From Pachypanchax playfairii (taxonomy: Eukaryota > Chordata > Actinopteri > Cyprinodontiformes > Aplocheilidae), in NCBI GenBank assembly GCA_006937955.1, contig SSNP01000005.1:7334920-7398919 (forward strand): DNA of 64,000 bases. The letters run 5' to 3'. Position 1 is the first letter of the stretch, and each line of letters opens with the position of its first letter. Position numbers and translations under genes: made by a program. Below the pieces are notes generated by a model. That model was not told the DNA's origin. It searched no databases and saw only the letters and a list, made by a program, of their open reading frames with translations. This document shows, in pieces, positions 13,248 to 24,150 of this stretch.

Positions 13248-14936
13248 ATTAACAGCCATGGACAATTGTGGTACTCTGACTGCTGGTAGGGTCCTAACCC
13301 CCCTTACACAACTCTACTTCAAAAAATTCGGAACCATCGTTCTAAATCTTGTAACATATGACTACAAACTACTACAGTGTCTGTCCTATAAATGTCAGGC
13401 AGATCAAGACAGCACAGACATCAATCTTTCTTTTAAAAAATGTAATTGAAAAGTCTCCATTAAATACTAATGCTAATGGAGCCTTCACTTAGATGCACAT
13501 CAAGTCAGATGCTTTATCATAGGAGCAGTTACCATGACCGGGTGGCGTTTAATCAAACAGCCATTTTATTGTCATTATCTTAATGACGACTTCCTAGTTT
13601 AATCAAACGTGGCTCTAAAAATTCTTCCTTCTTCTTGTGTTGTGAGAGTTAAATAAGGAGTCTGGCTACAGCAAGCACTTTATTTTGTATACTCCTATTC
13701 CTCCACTGAGAGATACACAAAGATTTCTTGAGGAAAGGATCCTGTATACAGTGAACTATAACTCAAATGCAGTGAGGATAAACAGATTCTGACTCTTGAA
13801 AACAAGCTAGTTACTCATTTTCCATTGAACTGTTTTGTCTTCTCGGTCAGGAAAACTGTAAGCACACTGTTACCATCTTTTTAGACTCTTTTTTTTGCCA
13901 AGAATCCCATTGTGTGGGGAGGCCACATTTGAAGTGATTACATTTTAGAGATTGACCTTTGTGGGTGGAATTTTCTCAGAGGACGAGATGTTTGTACAGG
14001 AAAGAGGCACAAACACACAAAAAGGAAAGAGACGATGACTGTGTGGCCATTTTTTATGCATTCATAAAAGGACATTCATAGGTGTTTTTTTTTTGGTATT
14101 CCACCCACAGATAGAGATTGCACAGTCGCTGTGAAACAGTCCAAAGATACGCTGGGACAGCTCCAGCTCTCACTTCCCTCAGCACTGTGAGATTTAGCAG
14201 GGCACTCAGAGGGGTGGTGAAAATTGGAGCACATTCATCTCAATACCTGCCTGCCAGCACTAATGGATGTTAGCCTGTTGTGGAGAGACAATGAAATCGA
14301 AGAAAGAAGGGATTTTAGGCTCTTATGGACACGAGGGAAAAATCCCAAATACATTTAATCCCTTTGTGCTTCCGAGTATCATACATGGCTTGAAATTTAA
14401 CAATAGTTTCAGAAAGCAAATCTTTAATTCGCTCCTACTGGTTTGAGTCATAACGTGACATTTTGCAGCCAATTAAAAGCAGAGTAATAATTTAGCTCGC
14501 ATTCCTTCTCAGCATCATCTGCTCTTTGTCATAAGTTTACTGTCCCATTTCCTATAAAAACACCAACAGTTCCAAATGAATAATAAACATTACATTTTTT
14601 ATGAAACTGACCAAAAGTATCATTTCTAGAACACTGGTAGAATGCGCTCCAGCTACACGTGATCAACCAGGTGCAGAATGTTGTTGAATGGCTTATTTAC
14701 AGAATCCAGTTTTCTTTTTGCCTTTTTTAAAATCCCCTTCAGCTCAAACATTATTTGTTATGTTTCTTCCTTCCTGTGTAGTAGTTCTGTCTCTAACTGC
14801 AGGAAACATATCTACCCTTGAGACTTCATACTTCAACCTTTATCAAGAAGAAGCAAAACCATAAAACAAGTAAAGAAAACGTGTTATCTGCTAATTTGCA
14901 GCTTGAGTTTAAAAATCCAACAAAAGTCCAAAACTC
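13248..14936. other. Intergenic, no gene seen
   Basis: AT-rich sequence. One 63-codon frame at 13258-13449 begins just outside the MITE and has no recognisable features. Confidence 0.65.
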
Positions 14937-15530
14937 TTAAAGAAGCCCTTCCATTAAAAACAGTTTTTCTGAGGTTTCTGTTGAATATTTTAGCTCCACA
15001 GGTGTTCTTACCTTCATAGTGGGTGTGAAAACAGGTCAACAACTTCTCTTTCAGTTTTTATCTCTCAAACTACGCAGGTGGAGATAACACCCGAGTTCTC
15101 CCGAGTCCGAACGGCCTGTATCTGTTTCGTCACAACTCCTTTGTTTGTTAGCATTCATCAGCTCCTGCAGTTGAAACCACGCCTAGCATGCTGCTAGCTA
15201 AAAGCTGTAGCATAAGATGTAACAAACAGGAAGACATGACGTCTGACGTTGCCATGCGCAGCGGGGCAGGAAACAGTATACCTTGCTCTCATAGGCTAGT
15301 TTGTTAGCCAATCAGAGTTCAGCAAATTCAAATAATGAATATGAATGAGCTGCTGACGAAGCAGCCTGATGGAACGAGCCGGAACCACCCGAATTTTAAT
15401 GCAGACAGATTGAAAGGTCTGTTAATAAGTGTGTCGTGATGTTTTTTAGATATAAAATGTTTCATATTACTGGTTAATACTTAAGTAATAACCACAAAGT
15501 CCTGAAATTTGTATGAAATGGCCTCTTTAA
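14937..15530. mobile_element. piggyBac-like non-autonomous element with TTAA ends
   Basis: The element is bounded by TTAA on both sides (14937-14940, 15527-15530). The ends match inversely: TTAAAGAAGCCCTTCCAT on the left against TTAAAGAGGCCATTTCAT as the reverse complement of the right. The interior is more GC-rich than the surroundings and has no transposase frame. TTAA targets and such ends are typical of piggyBac-derived MITEs in teleosts. Confidence 0.65.
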
Positions 15531-18500
15531 AAATTGAAATAAAAACTTCTTTTGGATTTTAAGTACATTTTAATTGAATTTCCAAAAGACAAATCTTTAG
15601 AAACTGGTGATCTGAATTACAGTAGCTATTTTTCAACTGCAGTAAAAATAAAATAAAAGTCTCTCAGCAGGAGTTTACAACTTCTTTTTGTGTGAGCAAC
15701 AATTTGTTTTCCCCACAAAGATTTTTTTTTCCTGACAGAAAATGTCGAGGAATTCATGCTGAGAAACAGAAAGAGCAGCGTTTCCTCTTGTTGAGTAGAA
15801 ATCATCAGCTCATCGCCTCACCTGCAGTTATTTAACTGTATGTAACAACAGGAAGTGCAGCTACTCCACAAGAAAACAGTGAGAATATATTTGATTGTAA
15901 AGCTTTTAAATAATAATAATAATAAAACATTCTTACTGGGATTGACAGAGCTTATGAGTGGCTGCATGTTTAGTTAACATCTTGCCATCCTTGAATCCAA
16001 TTAGAAGATGTTTTCAAGCTGCTTGTCATCTTGATTAAGCAGTCACCATGGGGAGCCGGCTGAAGAAACATTTAGTGTGGGAGGGAAAAACAAGGACAGA
16101 CATTAATACAAATTGTCAGTGAAGAACTAAATGGATAATATCATGTTGACTGTAGTAAATCTTATTGATGCTGACAGCCCTTTGTGTAAATTGTATGTAC
16201 AATTTTCTGTTTCCTTGTTAAACATAAGAATTTATTTTAAAGAATGGCTGTGAAATTAGTAAAGAATAGCACAGACAATGTAAAGTAGATGTTATTACTT
16301 TGAGAATCAGCCTGTATACAAATATTACAAATACATGATGTAGGATAATTACCTTTTATTTGTTCTTGGGCCAACTGTTAAATCACATGATCTCAGGTTT
16401 GAGCATCGTCTTGAAATGTTGCTGTTTTTGTAAAACCACAATCACATCTGCTTAAAAAATTTTCACACTAGTGTCAAAATGTAAAAGCAATTGATTTGTA
16501 CAAAAATGTACAATAAATGAAATGTAACATGCATACATTTGGATTTGGTGTTGCATTTTAGTAGCAACACAAACTCAAGACACAGACTTGAGCCATGTTT
16601 GTAACCACTGATCCACCTTTCTGAGTTTATTCTTATGAATTTTTTCATCTGTTAAGTATAATTTTTCCTCTCAGCTTGGTCTGTGTACTCCTCCAACCTT
16701 GCAGGTGAGTGAAATTAAGCCCTGATTTTAACAGCATCTTTCAAAAATAATAATAATGAAAAAACAAATACAAAAAACCCAAAACAATATAGAAAAAAAC
16801 TAATTTCAGCCCAATAAATTTCAGCAAGCTTAGCTTATTTTAAAATGCCAACCTTTCATCATCAATTGATCAAAATCTTTTATTTTGGACATGACTAATC
16901 AACAGATTTCCACAAATGCTACCTTTGATTTATCTGGGCTCATTACTGTGTAACATCCATCCTCACTCCTCAAGGGTGCAACAAACTGGAGGAATTGACA
17001 GTGAGCTACAAATTTAGAAAAAAACTCTGCTTTTCTCATCTATGAATTTACATTTAACATTTATTTAAAATAAATCAATTAATACATCAATCAATAAAAT
17101 AAAAGCCAGTGGAATATAAAAAAAAAACACATTTTCCGTCATGGCAAAGAGTCTTGATGATGTTTGGGAATTAGCACCATAGCTACTTGTAAAGTGTTCT
17201 ACACTTTTACCCACTCATAAAAACATGCTCATTCATGACTAGAATTTCATCAAAAATAAGAAAAAAGATAACATCTGTGTCATATTGGGTGGCTATAATA
17301 AGCAACTGCTGGGATACAAAAGAAAAAAAACCCAAATCTGTTGCTGTAAGGTGAACAATCACCATCATTTATCCTGAGTTGCTCCTGAATGCTGCGTACA
17401 ACACAGTCCAAAAAAAAAAACTAATTAAGAGAGCAGTACAAATGGGATGGTACAACTTGTCCCTGATAAAACTGCTAATGCCGTCCATCTTATCAAACAT
17501 GGAGACATGTATCTAATCTTGTAGCTTTAGGGCCGACCTGGAGGCCAGATGGCCGCACCCTTCCTCTCCTCAGGCCAGAGCAGAGCAATTACTACTGCTG
17601 CTTCACACGCGGACTTGTGTCACCGGCGCAATTAACAAGCTCCGGAGGAGCCCGGGCAACCCGTAATGGACAGAGTGTGTACACAGCATGAATGATGAGA
17701 GGAGTGAAGAAGGATGGGATGAGCAGAGAGAAATGAATGCATTGTGTTGGGGGAACAGTTTGTGTGGGATGATGTCAAAGTAAATGATCTCAAGTCTTTG
17801 AGGTTTAAATGCACATATACAGTCAAGTGTAAAATCTTTTAAATTCAATCATCTTTTTTCGAAACATTTATCAATTCAGTTTCAATTACCTTCTTTACTG
17901 GATGACGTTTTGCTACGTGAGCCTGCAAATGCAATATTTTGCATCCCACTTCTTTTCATTCTGCATTCGTCTTTGTTGTGAGGATGATTCATCACAGCTG
18001 TGACAGAGAGCGTATAATGTGTTACAGCTCCCACAAGGAAAGGTGCTAGGTGTTATCTGGGTGGAATGTTCATTTTATTCAGGAGGCATGTTCCACTATC
18101 AGCTGGGGATAAAAAACAACAACAACAGAGCATCCTGGCTCCTCACTGTTGCAGCCAAACCATCTAGATCATCATCCTCTCTATTACCTCAGAAGCGACT
18201 GGTTTTTATTTTGTTTTCCCAACATACTCTCAAAGTGAACAAGTAAAAAGTCTTCCTACAAGCATGGCTCAGATTGAAAATCTCAAGGAATTTCACCTCC
18301 ATAAATCTATCAAAATGTCATTCAAATGTTAAACGACACTTTTTTCTAACTCTTGTAATAAAATAAATATGTTTGGAGTAATCAGCAGGAATTTGTTTGT
18401 TTGAATTTCAGTCGAATGCACTAGCAATATCTCCCCTCCATTTTAATTCTGCTATAAACCCTCTCATCTGTTGGTCTTTTGATCCCAATATCCCTTTAGT

Positions 18501-19026
18501 CTCACTCCATCATTTCATCCTCTATAATTCCCATATTTAAGTGGGATGCTGGGAAAAGACTCCAAAAAGGTTAGAGAGAGAGGCCTTAAGGTATCTTCAC
18601 TGAATTGAGTATCAAAGAGTGATGGAGACTGTCTGGGGGAGAGATGGATTCCTCAGCCTGTCTTGTCTTCGCCAAGTCATTGTTCATGAGTCCTGGTTGC
18701 CAGAATGCTGTCTGTACCTGCCACTTCTGACAGATACCTGCTGCCACTCAGTCTGAGATGGTCCACGATTTCCATCCTCTTCCTGCTGGCTGGATCTCAT
18801 ATGAGACCAAAAACCTGATGGCTGGAAAAAGACTCATTCATTTTCTGCTGCTGTTTCACAGATGTGGTTTAGCCTCTTTTTGGACACATGAAACAAAATA
18901 GAGAAGATGGAGGTAAAAAGAAATGACAACCTCTTTCAGCTTCAGTGTAGTATTTAATATGATGTGATGAAAAATGAAATTTTGTCTTAACTATGTCTTA
19001 AAATGAGATGATTAACTGGGCGCACA
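15531..19026. other. Intergenic, no gene seen
   Basis: AT-rich sequence with A-runs. A locally GC-rich block at about 17525-17670 stands out (see findings). No splice-flanked coding segment was recognised. Confidence 0.65.
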
Positions 19027-19175
19027 CTCTGTTGCCTTGCAGGTTCATTGCCTGGCTGGGGGCGGGGCCTATCTACATGGAATTGACTATTTCTCCCTGT
19101 CCTTGTCGCAGTTTTCTCCCAGACTAAAAACATGCATGCATATTTAGCAATTCAAATGGCCTTAGATTCCAAATC
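19027..19175 (+). mobile_element. Heavily worn SINE, probably family A
   Basis: Order and wording follow the SINEs at 1440 and 29329: a GTTGCCTTGCAGGTTC-like head, a CATGGAATT segment, a TTTTCTCCCA segment and then AAACATGCATGCATATTTAG. The tail is not recognisable. Confidence 0.45.
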
Positions 19176-21721
19176 ACCTTCTCTTTCCTTGACTGTTTGT
19201 TTTTAAGGGGTGTTTATGCATAAATGTAGCATCTGTGCTTGTTTTTCTTAGAGAATATGTAATAATGTAATGTAATATGTTGTGTTCACCAGAAGTTATA
19301 TTTTCCCAACATTCAGACGTGTTTGATATCACATGAATAAAGGTTGATTTATGGGTTTTGTCCGTTTATCGAGTTATGAGATCATCTAATCACATTGAAC
19401 CATCTTCAGCACGGATTAAAAACCCTTCGAGGCTAAAACGAGGGTTGAGATGTTACATTTAAAGATAATATCAGTTTGTTTACTTCACTATAGGGGATGA
19501 AAGTATTATGTGACAGATGAACGTAAAGCAAACAGTGAAAAATGTTCAAATCTGGGCAAGAATCCCTGAAACAGGCCCATTTTTTGTGTGTGAGCACCAA
19601 GTAGCAAAGAGGAAAAAAATAAATAAGAAAGTGCATTTTCTTTGAGCCAAGAAATAGATTTGATTAAATACAACAAGAACATGGGATGTGAGAGAGGACA
19701 GAGCAAATAAACAGTCCTTTTTTTTTTTTACAGCTAATGCACAGCTCCCCCCAAAAAACCTAAACGCACACACATAAACATCTAAGAATAACATGTGGTC
19801 TTTCATTAGAGAAATCTTCTATTTTCTCTATCAGTCCTTTCATGCTAATAAAAAGAATCATTAAGGCATGTCATAGTGGATTGGAGGGTGGTGGATCTGC
19901 TCCATTACTGTGAAACCAACCACACACTGCAACAGTCTTCTTAAAAGGATGGCAGAAAAACGGCAGCAATCAAAGCTGCATCACCACTAGCAAGCATGTC
20001 ACGTAGCTAATTCAATCTCACAAGCCATGAAGCAATTAATTCATGTCAATACAAATGCACAAATAGTCCTTTTTGCCCCATCAGGAAAAGTGGAGGTCTT
20101 CCGGCTGTGCTCCTGTTTATTTGCACATCTTTGTGCCTCTTTGTGAACATGCTCAGTGATGTGGACCCGGAAGAGCAGGTGTAATTGGGTGTGGAAAAAA
20201 AAAGGGAACATTGTAGTCTTGCAGCTTAAATTAGATCAGACAATCTTCTCTTCGTTTCCTCCACTGACAACAAGAACATTGTCCCCTTCACAGATTTCTT
20301 CTTATTGCTTCAGGGCAACAAAAAAAAAAAAATGAACATAAGAAGATAATGACTGTTGTCTTTTTGATAACACAACAGCCTGTTTCATACCAAGCCCAAC
20401 TGAACTAACTTAAATCAAAAGATATAAACAGAATTTAGAGGGCTTACGTGCATCGGCTGGCTTTGAAACACTGAAAGTCAAAGATCAAATGTTAAAGTCA
20501 TATAGCTAGAAAGTACTAGTGGTTAAATAATTAATATGCTAAAGCCAGTTTCTGAGTTATAAACTAACAGCGTATCTTTAGCTAGCGGTAGCAGCTCAGG
20601 TAGAGAGCAGGTGTGATGCTAATGAGCTGCAGATGGTGTCACTGTGTGAAGAGATGAGAGAAAGACAATGAATGACCGAGAAACAAAGACTCTCGGATTG
20701 AGGTTATGAGTTGATTAGAGTTGGTTTCGGCTTGTTTGGAGGCATGGGGTCTATTCTACATTTAGATGCATCAGCGAAGAGGTAGAGACCCCAGAGAGGT
20801 CTCCTAGTCTGCCTCTGCCGTTCCCAAACCTCCTATTCCCAGTCCTATCAGGAAGAGCTGCTGCTTTGAATTTTAATGAAACAACCCCCCCTATCTTGAA
20901 TTCTTTTTTTGAGCCAGGTCATCACTTTTCCACTCGCCATCTGTCATAAGAACCTCCTATGTGGATGTGAGAGATTTTGGGGTTTTTTTTGGCTGATAAA
21001 ACTGTTTGAGTGGTCCCCATTTTTTTATTTTCAGCATGAAACAAACAATAATAGTTCTTTAAAGAAAGACATGAATATCATTTTCTACATTCAGTCTGAG
21101 AAGCAGATTTTTTATTTATAGATTTGAAACCAAAATATACAAATAAAAACAGAAGGAATCATCAGACATGGAGACGACTGTCTGATGTCGCAGCAGAATA
21201 CAAAATAAGCCCCTGCTGTTTTTTCAATAGGCTGTTGACACACCAACAATTCCCTTGAGTAGTCGCACAGCTTTAGTGTATCTTCATATGATCTTACAGT
21301 AGTGAAATTATCTCATTGTTAGACTTGATTATACCGTCTCAGTTCTGATTTGACAGCAGCAAAATAAATCAGAACTGCTGATATGGATGCAAAAATTGTG
21401 GTCGTACATCTCGAGTGAAAGCTGCTTCTGAGCAGGTCAAGGTAATAACTGTATACACCTCTCAGGTCTGTAATCCGTCATATGCTGTAGACTGGCCGGA
21501 AGTAACGATCCTTTATATCACAGCACATAGTGAGCTGATAAATGCAGAAGGGCTGTTTTTCACACTCAAATTGCAGTTCGATTTTATCTAACAGAGATTC
21601 AGCAATGTTTACCAATCAATAGGTGTCAAAATGTCCCCTGATTCTGGTAATAGATCCAACAAGCACACAAGGAAGTGTGAACAAATTTAAGTGGTAAAAG
21701 GTAAAGGCCACAGGATATATA
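19176..21721. other. Intergenic, no gene seen
   Basis: AT-rich sequence up to the assembly gap. Small overlapping minus-strand frames at 19433-19806 have no domain and are ascribed to chance. Confidence 0.65.
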
Positions 21722-21731
21722 NNNNNNNNNN
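21722..21731. other. Assembly gap of 10 N
   Basis: Ten unknown bases follow GGATATATA and directly precede an inverted copy of the sequence that flanks the Tc1 on its other side. Confidence 0.99.
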
Positions 21732-21883
21732 GTCTGCAGTTTAGACACTCTGAATGAAAAGAGGACATTTCTGAAAAGTCAAAGTGTCTTACGTCTTCAT
21801 GAGATTCTACTGAACATAATGTTCTGGGGCTTTTATTTTGATTGTAAAGAAAATATACATACATTTAAATATATATTTATATA
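21732..21883. repeat. Inverted duplicate of the right flank of the Tc1 element (arm 1)
   Basis: Over its whole length this arm is the reverse complement of 23486-23637, with no difference that I can find. It lies between the N gap and the left Tc1 terminus. It does not belong to the transposon, which ends at TA. It is most simply an assembly duplicate; a true inverted duplication is the alternative. Confidence 0.9.
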
Positions 21884-22083
21884 CAGTGGGGCAAAAAAGT
21901 ATTTAGTCAGCCACCAATTGTGTAAGTTCTCCCACTTAAAAAGATCAGAGAGGCCTGTAATTTTCATCATAGGTATACCTCAACTATGAGAGACAAAATG
22001 AGGAAAAAAAATCCAGAAAATCACATTGTCTGATTTTTAAAGAATTTATTTGCAAATTATGGTGGAAAATAAGTATTTGGTCA
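21884..22083 (+). repeat. Tc1 terminal inverted repeat, left
   Basis: 200 bp, identical in reverse to 23286-23485. It contains the outer (21891-21909) and inner (22064-22083) direct-repeat copies. Confidence 0.95.
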
Positions 22084-22099
22084 ATAACAAAAGTTAATC

Positions 22100-23122
22100 T
22101 CAATACTTTGTTATATAGCCTTTGTTGGCAATGACAGAGGTCAAACGTTTTCTGTAAGTCTTCACAAGGTTTTCACACACTGTTGCTGGTATTTTGGCCC
22201 ATTCCTCCATGCAGATCTCCTCTAGAGCAGTGATGTTTTGGGGCTGACGCTGGGCAACACGGACTTTCAACTCCCTCCAGAGATTTTCTATGGGGTTGAG
22301 ATCTGGAGACTGGCTAGGCCACTCCAGGACCTTGAAATGCTTCTTACGAAGCCACTCCTTCGTTGCCCGGGCGGTGTGTTTGGGATCATTGTCATGCTGA
22401 AAGACCCAGCCACGTCTCATTTTCAATGCCCTTGCTGATGGAAGGAGGTTTTCACTCAAAATCTTACGATACATGGCCCCATTCATTCTTTCCTTTACAC
22501 GGATCAGTCGTCCTGGTCCCCTTGCAGAAAAACAGCCCCAAAGCATGATGTTTCCACCCCCATGCTTTACAGTAGGTATGGTGTTCTTTGGATCCAACTC
22601 AGCATTCTTTCCCCTCCAAACACGACAAGTTGAGTTTCTACCAAAAAGTTCTATTTTGGTTTCATCTGACCATATGATGTTCTCCCAATCCTCTTCTGGA
22701 TCATCCAAATGCTCTCTAGCAAACCGCAGACGGGCCTGGACGTGTCCTGGCTTCAGCAGGGGGACACGTCTGGCACTGCAGGATTTGAGTCCCTGGCGGC
22801 GTAGTGTGTTACTGATGGTAGCCTTTGTTACTTTGGTCCCAGCTCTCTGCAGGTCATTCACTAGGTCCCTCCGTGTGGTTCTGGGATTTTTGCTCACCGT
22901 TCTTGTGATCATTTTGACCCCACGGGGTGAGATCTTGCGTGGAGCCCCAGATCGAGGGAGATTATCAGTGGTCTTGTATGTCTTCCATTTTCTAATAATT
23001 GCTCCCACAGTTGATTTCTTCACACCAAGCTGCTTACCTATTGCAGATTCAGTCTTCCCAGCCTGGTGAAGGTCTACAATTTTGTTTCTGGTGTCCTTTG
23101 ACAGCTCTTTGGTCTTGGCCAT
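22100..23122 (-). CDS. Tc1-family transposase, 340 aa, apparently intact
   Basis: The enzyme cuts the element out and inserts it at TA dinucleotides, acting in the nucleus. The N-terminal half has two helix-turn-helix regions (about 1-50 and 65-115) that bind the direct repeats in the TIRs, joined by a GRPR-like segment PRSGAPRK (56-63). The catalytic part shows DD34E: D153 in WSDETK, D244 in FQHDNDPKH and E279 in DLNPIENLW, with 34 residues between the last two. A glycine-rich box is at 188-204. The length is normal for Tc1 transposases. There is no stop or frameshift, which is rare among fish Tc1 copies. The start is the MAKTKELS methionine typical of the family. Confidence 0.97.
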   Translation of the reverse strand: MAKTKELSKDTRNKIVDLHQAGKTESAIGKQLGVKKSTVGAIIRKWKTYKTTDNLPRSGAPRKISPRGVKMITRTVSKNPRTTRRDLVNDLQRAGTKVTKATISNTLRRQGLKSCSARRVPLLKPGHVQARLRFAREHLDDPEEDWENIIWSDETKIELFGRNSTCRVWRGKNAELDPKNTIPTVKHGGGNIMLWGCFSARGPGRLIRVKERMNGAMYRKILSENLLPSARALKMRRGWVFQHDNDPKHTARATKEWLRKKHFKVLEWPSQSPDLNPIENLWRELKVRVAQRQPQNITALEEICMEEWAKIPATVCENLVKTYRKRLTSVIANKGYITKY

Positions 23123-23285
23123 AGTGGAGTTTGGAGCGTGACTGTTTGAGGTTGTGGACAGGTGTCTTTTATACTGATAACGAGTTCACACAGGTGCCAT
23201 TAATACAGGTAACGAGTGGAGGACCGAGGAGCCTCTTAAAGAAGTTACAGGTCTGTGAAAGCCAGAAATCTTACTTGTTTGTAGG

Positions 23286-23485
23286 TGACCAAATACTTAT
23301 TTTCCACCATAATTTGCAAATAAATTCTTTAAAAATCAGACAATGTGATTTTCTGGATTTTTTTTCCTCATTTTGTCTCTCATAGTTGAGGTATACCTAT
23401 GATGAAAATTACAGGCCTCTCTGATCTTTTTAAGTGGGAGAACTTACACAATTGGTGGCTGACTAAATACTTTTTTGCCCCACTG
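23286..23485 (-). repeat. Tc1 terminal inverted repeat, right
   Basis: 200 bp. This is the end from which the transposase reads; the start codon is at 23122, 163 bp inside the repeat. Confidence 0.95.
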
Positions 23486-23637
23486 TATATAAATATATAT
23501 TTAAATGTATGTATATTTTCTTTACAATCAAAATAAAAGCCCCAGAACATTATGTTCAGTAGAATCTCATGAAGACGTAAGACACTTTGACTTTTCAGAA
23601 ATGTCCTCTTTTCATTCAGAGTGTCTAAACTGCAGAC
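23486..23637. repeat. Inverted duplicate flanking the Tc1 element (arm 2)
   Basis: Reverse complement of 21732-21883. It runs on without a break into the probable trim44 3' UTR, so this copy is likely the genuine one. Confidence 0.9.
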
Positions 23638-24065
23638 CCAAAAATAATGTTGTGAATAAATGAAGAGAGTAAAGCACCGTGTAACACACTTTCTTCTTCC
23701 AGACGTCTATTGGGCTTAGCAGATGTTGCGCTCAGCTCCCTATCCAGCTCCCTCTCAGAGTCAGACTCTCCAGTAAGCCAAGACGCTGACTGGCTGTGAA
23801 AAATGAGCCTGATACATAGTTTTTTTTTTTTTTTGCACTTAATTTTTGTGCTTCAATTAAATTAAAACAAAGTTTGTAGCTGGATTAAAAAATCTGGAAA
23901 GCAGAAAAGACATTGCCATCCATCTTTGCCACAGCAGCCTTCTTCAAGGTCAATTCATGGCCAGAGAAGGAAGGGAGGGGGGGAGGGGAAGGAGAGGGAT
24001 GATTGACAGAGAGAGAGCTGAGCTGATGGCTGGATGAAGCGGTGGATGAGTCCGGCTGGCTCATA
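23638..24065 (-). other. trim44: Probable trim44 3' UTR
   Basis: This sequence directly follows the trim44 stop codon. It holds CT-rich stretches near 23970-24020 and a T-run on the plus strand at 23820-23834. I see no convincing AATAAA on the minus strand before the Tc1 flank, so the poly(A) site is not placed. It may lie beyond the transposon or be disturbed by the doubtful assembly at 21722-21883. Confidence 0.5.
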
Positions 24066-24150
24066 TCATGGGGCGTGGTCCATGGATGGTCCAGAATCAC
24101 TGTCATCAAAGTCCCGTGGGTCCATAGGGTTCGCCCTTGGCTCTGGGAGC
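24066..24150 (-). CDS. trim44: trim44 last coding exon (acidic C-terminus and stop)
   Basis: A pyrimidine-rich tract ending CCTTCAG precedes the exon. Read with two bases carried in from the microexon it encodes a Pro-rich segment, then MDPRDFDDSDSGPSMDHAP and TGA (24068-24066). The acidic, Ser/Gly-containing end parallels the acidic end of human TRIM44. If the microexon were skipped, the phase-0 frame would give 14 different residues and then stop. The third frame is also open for about 90 codons, but no carry-over phase seen here supports it. Confidence 0.87.

Larger units (their letters stand above)
21884..23485 (-). mobile_element. Intact Tc1-family transposon, 1602 bp, IR/DR type
   Basis: The element begins CAGTGGGGCAAAAAAG and ends with the inverse, with TA on each side (21882-21883, 23486-23487). 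The terminal inverted repeats are 200 bp long and I see no mismatch between them. Each TIR carries an outer and an inner copy of a transposase-binding-type direct repeat, around GTATTTAGTCA (outer, 21891-21909) and GTATTTGGTCA (inner, 22064-22083), the IR/DR layout of fish Tc1 elements. The single gene between them is an uninterrupted 340-codon transposase. Intact frame and identical TIRs point to a recent insertion. Confidence 0.96.

Noticed and set aside
22473..23069. 198-codon plus-strand ORF
   Set aside because: It is the antisense of the intact Tc1 transposase; no family match and no independent signal.
23885..24109. 74-codon minus-strand ORF overlapping the last trim44 exon in another frame
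   Set aside because: The microexon phase selects the frame ending DSDSGPSMDHAP. The alternative frame is Ser/Pro low-complexity and lies mostly in the 3' UTR.
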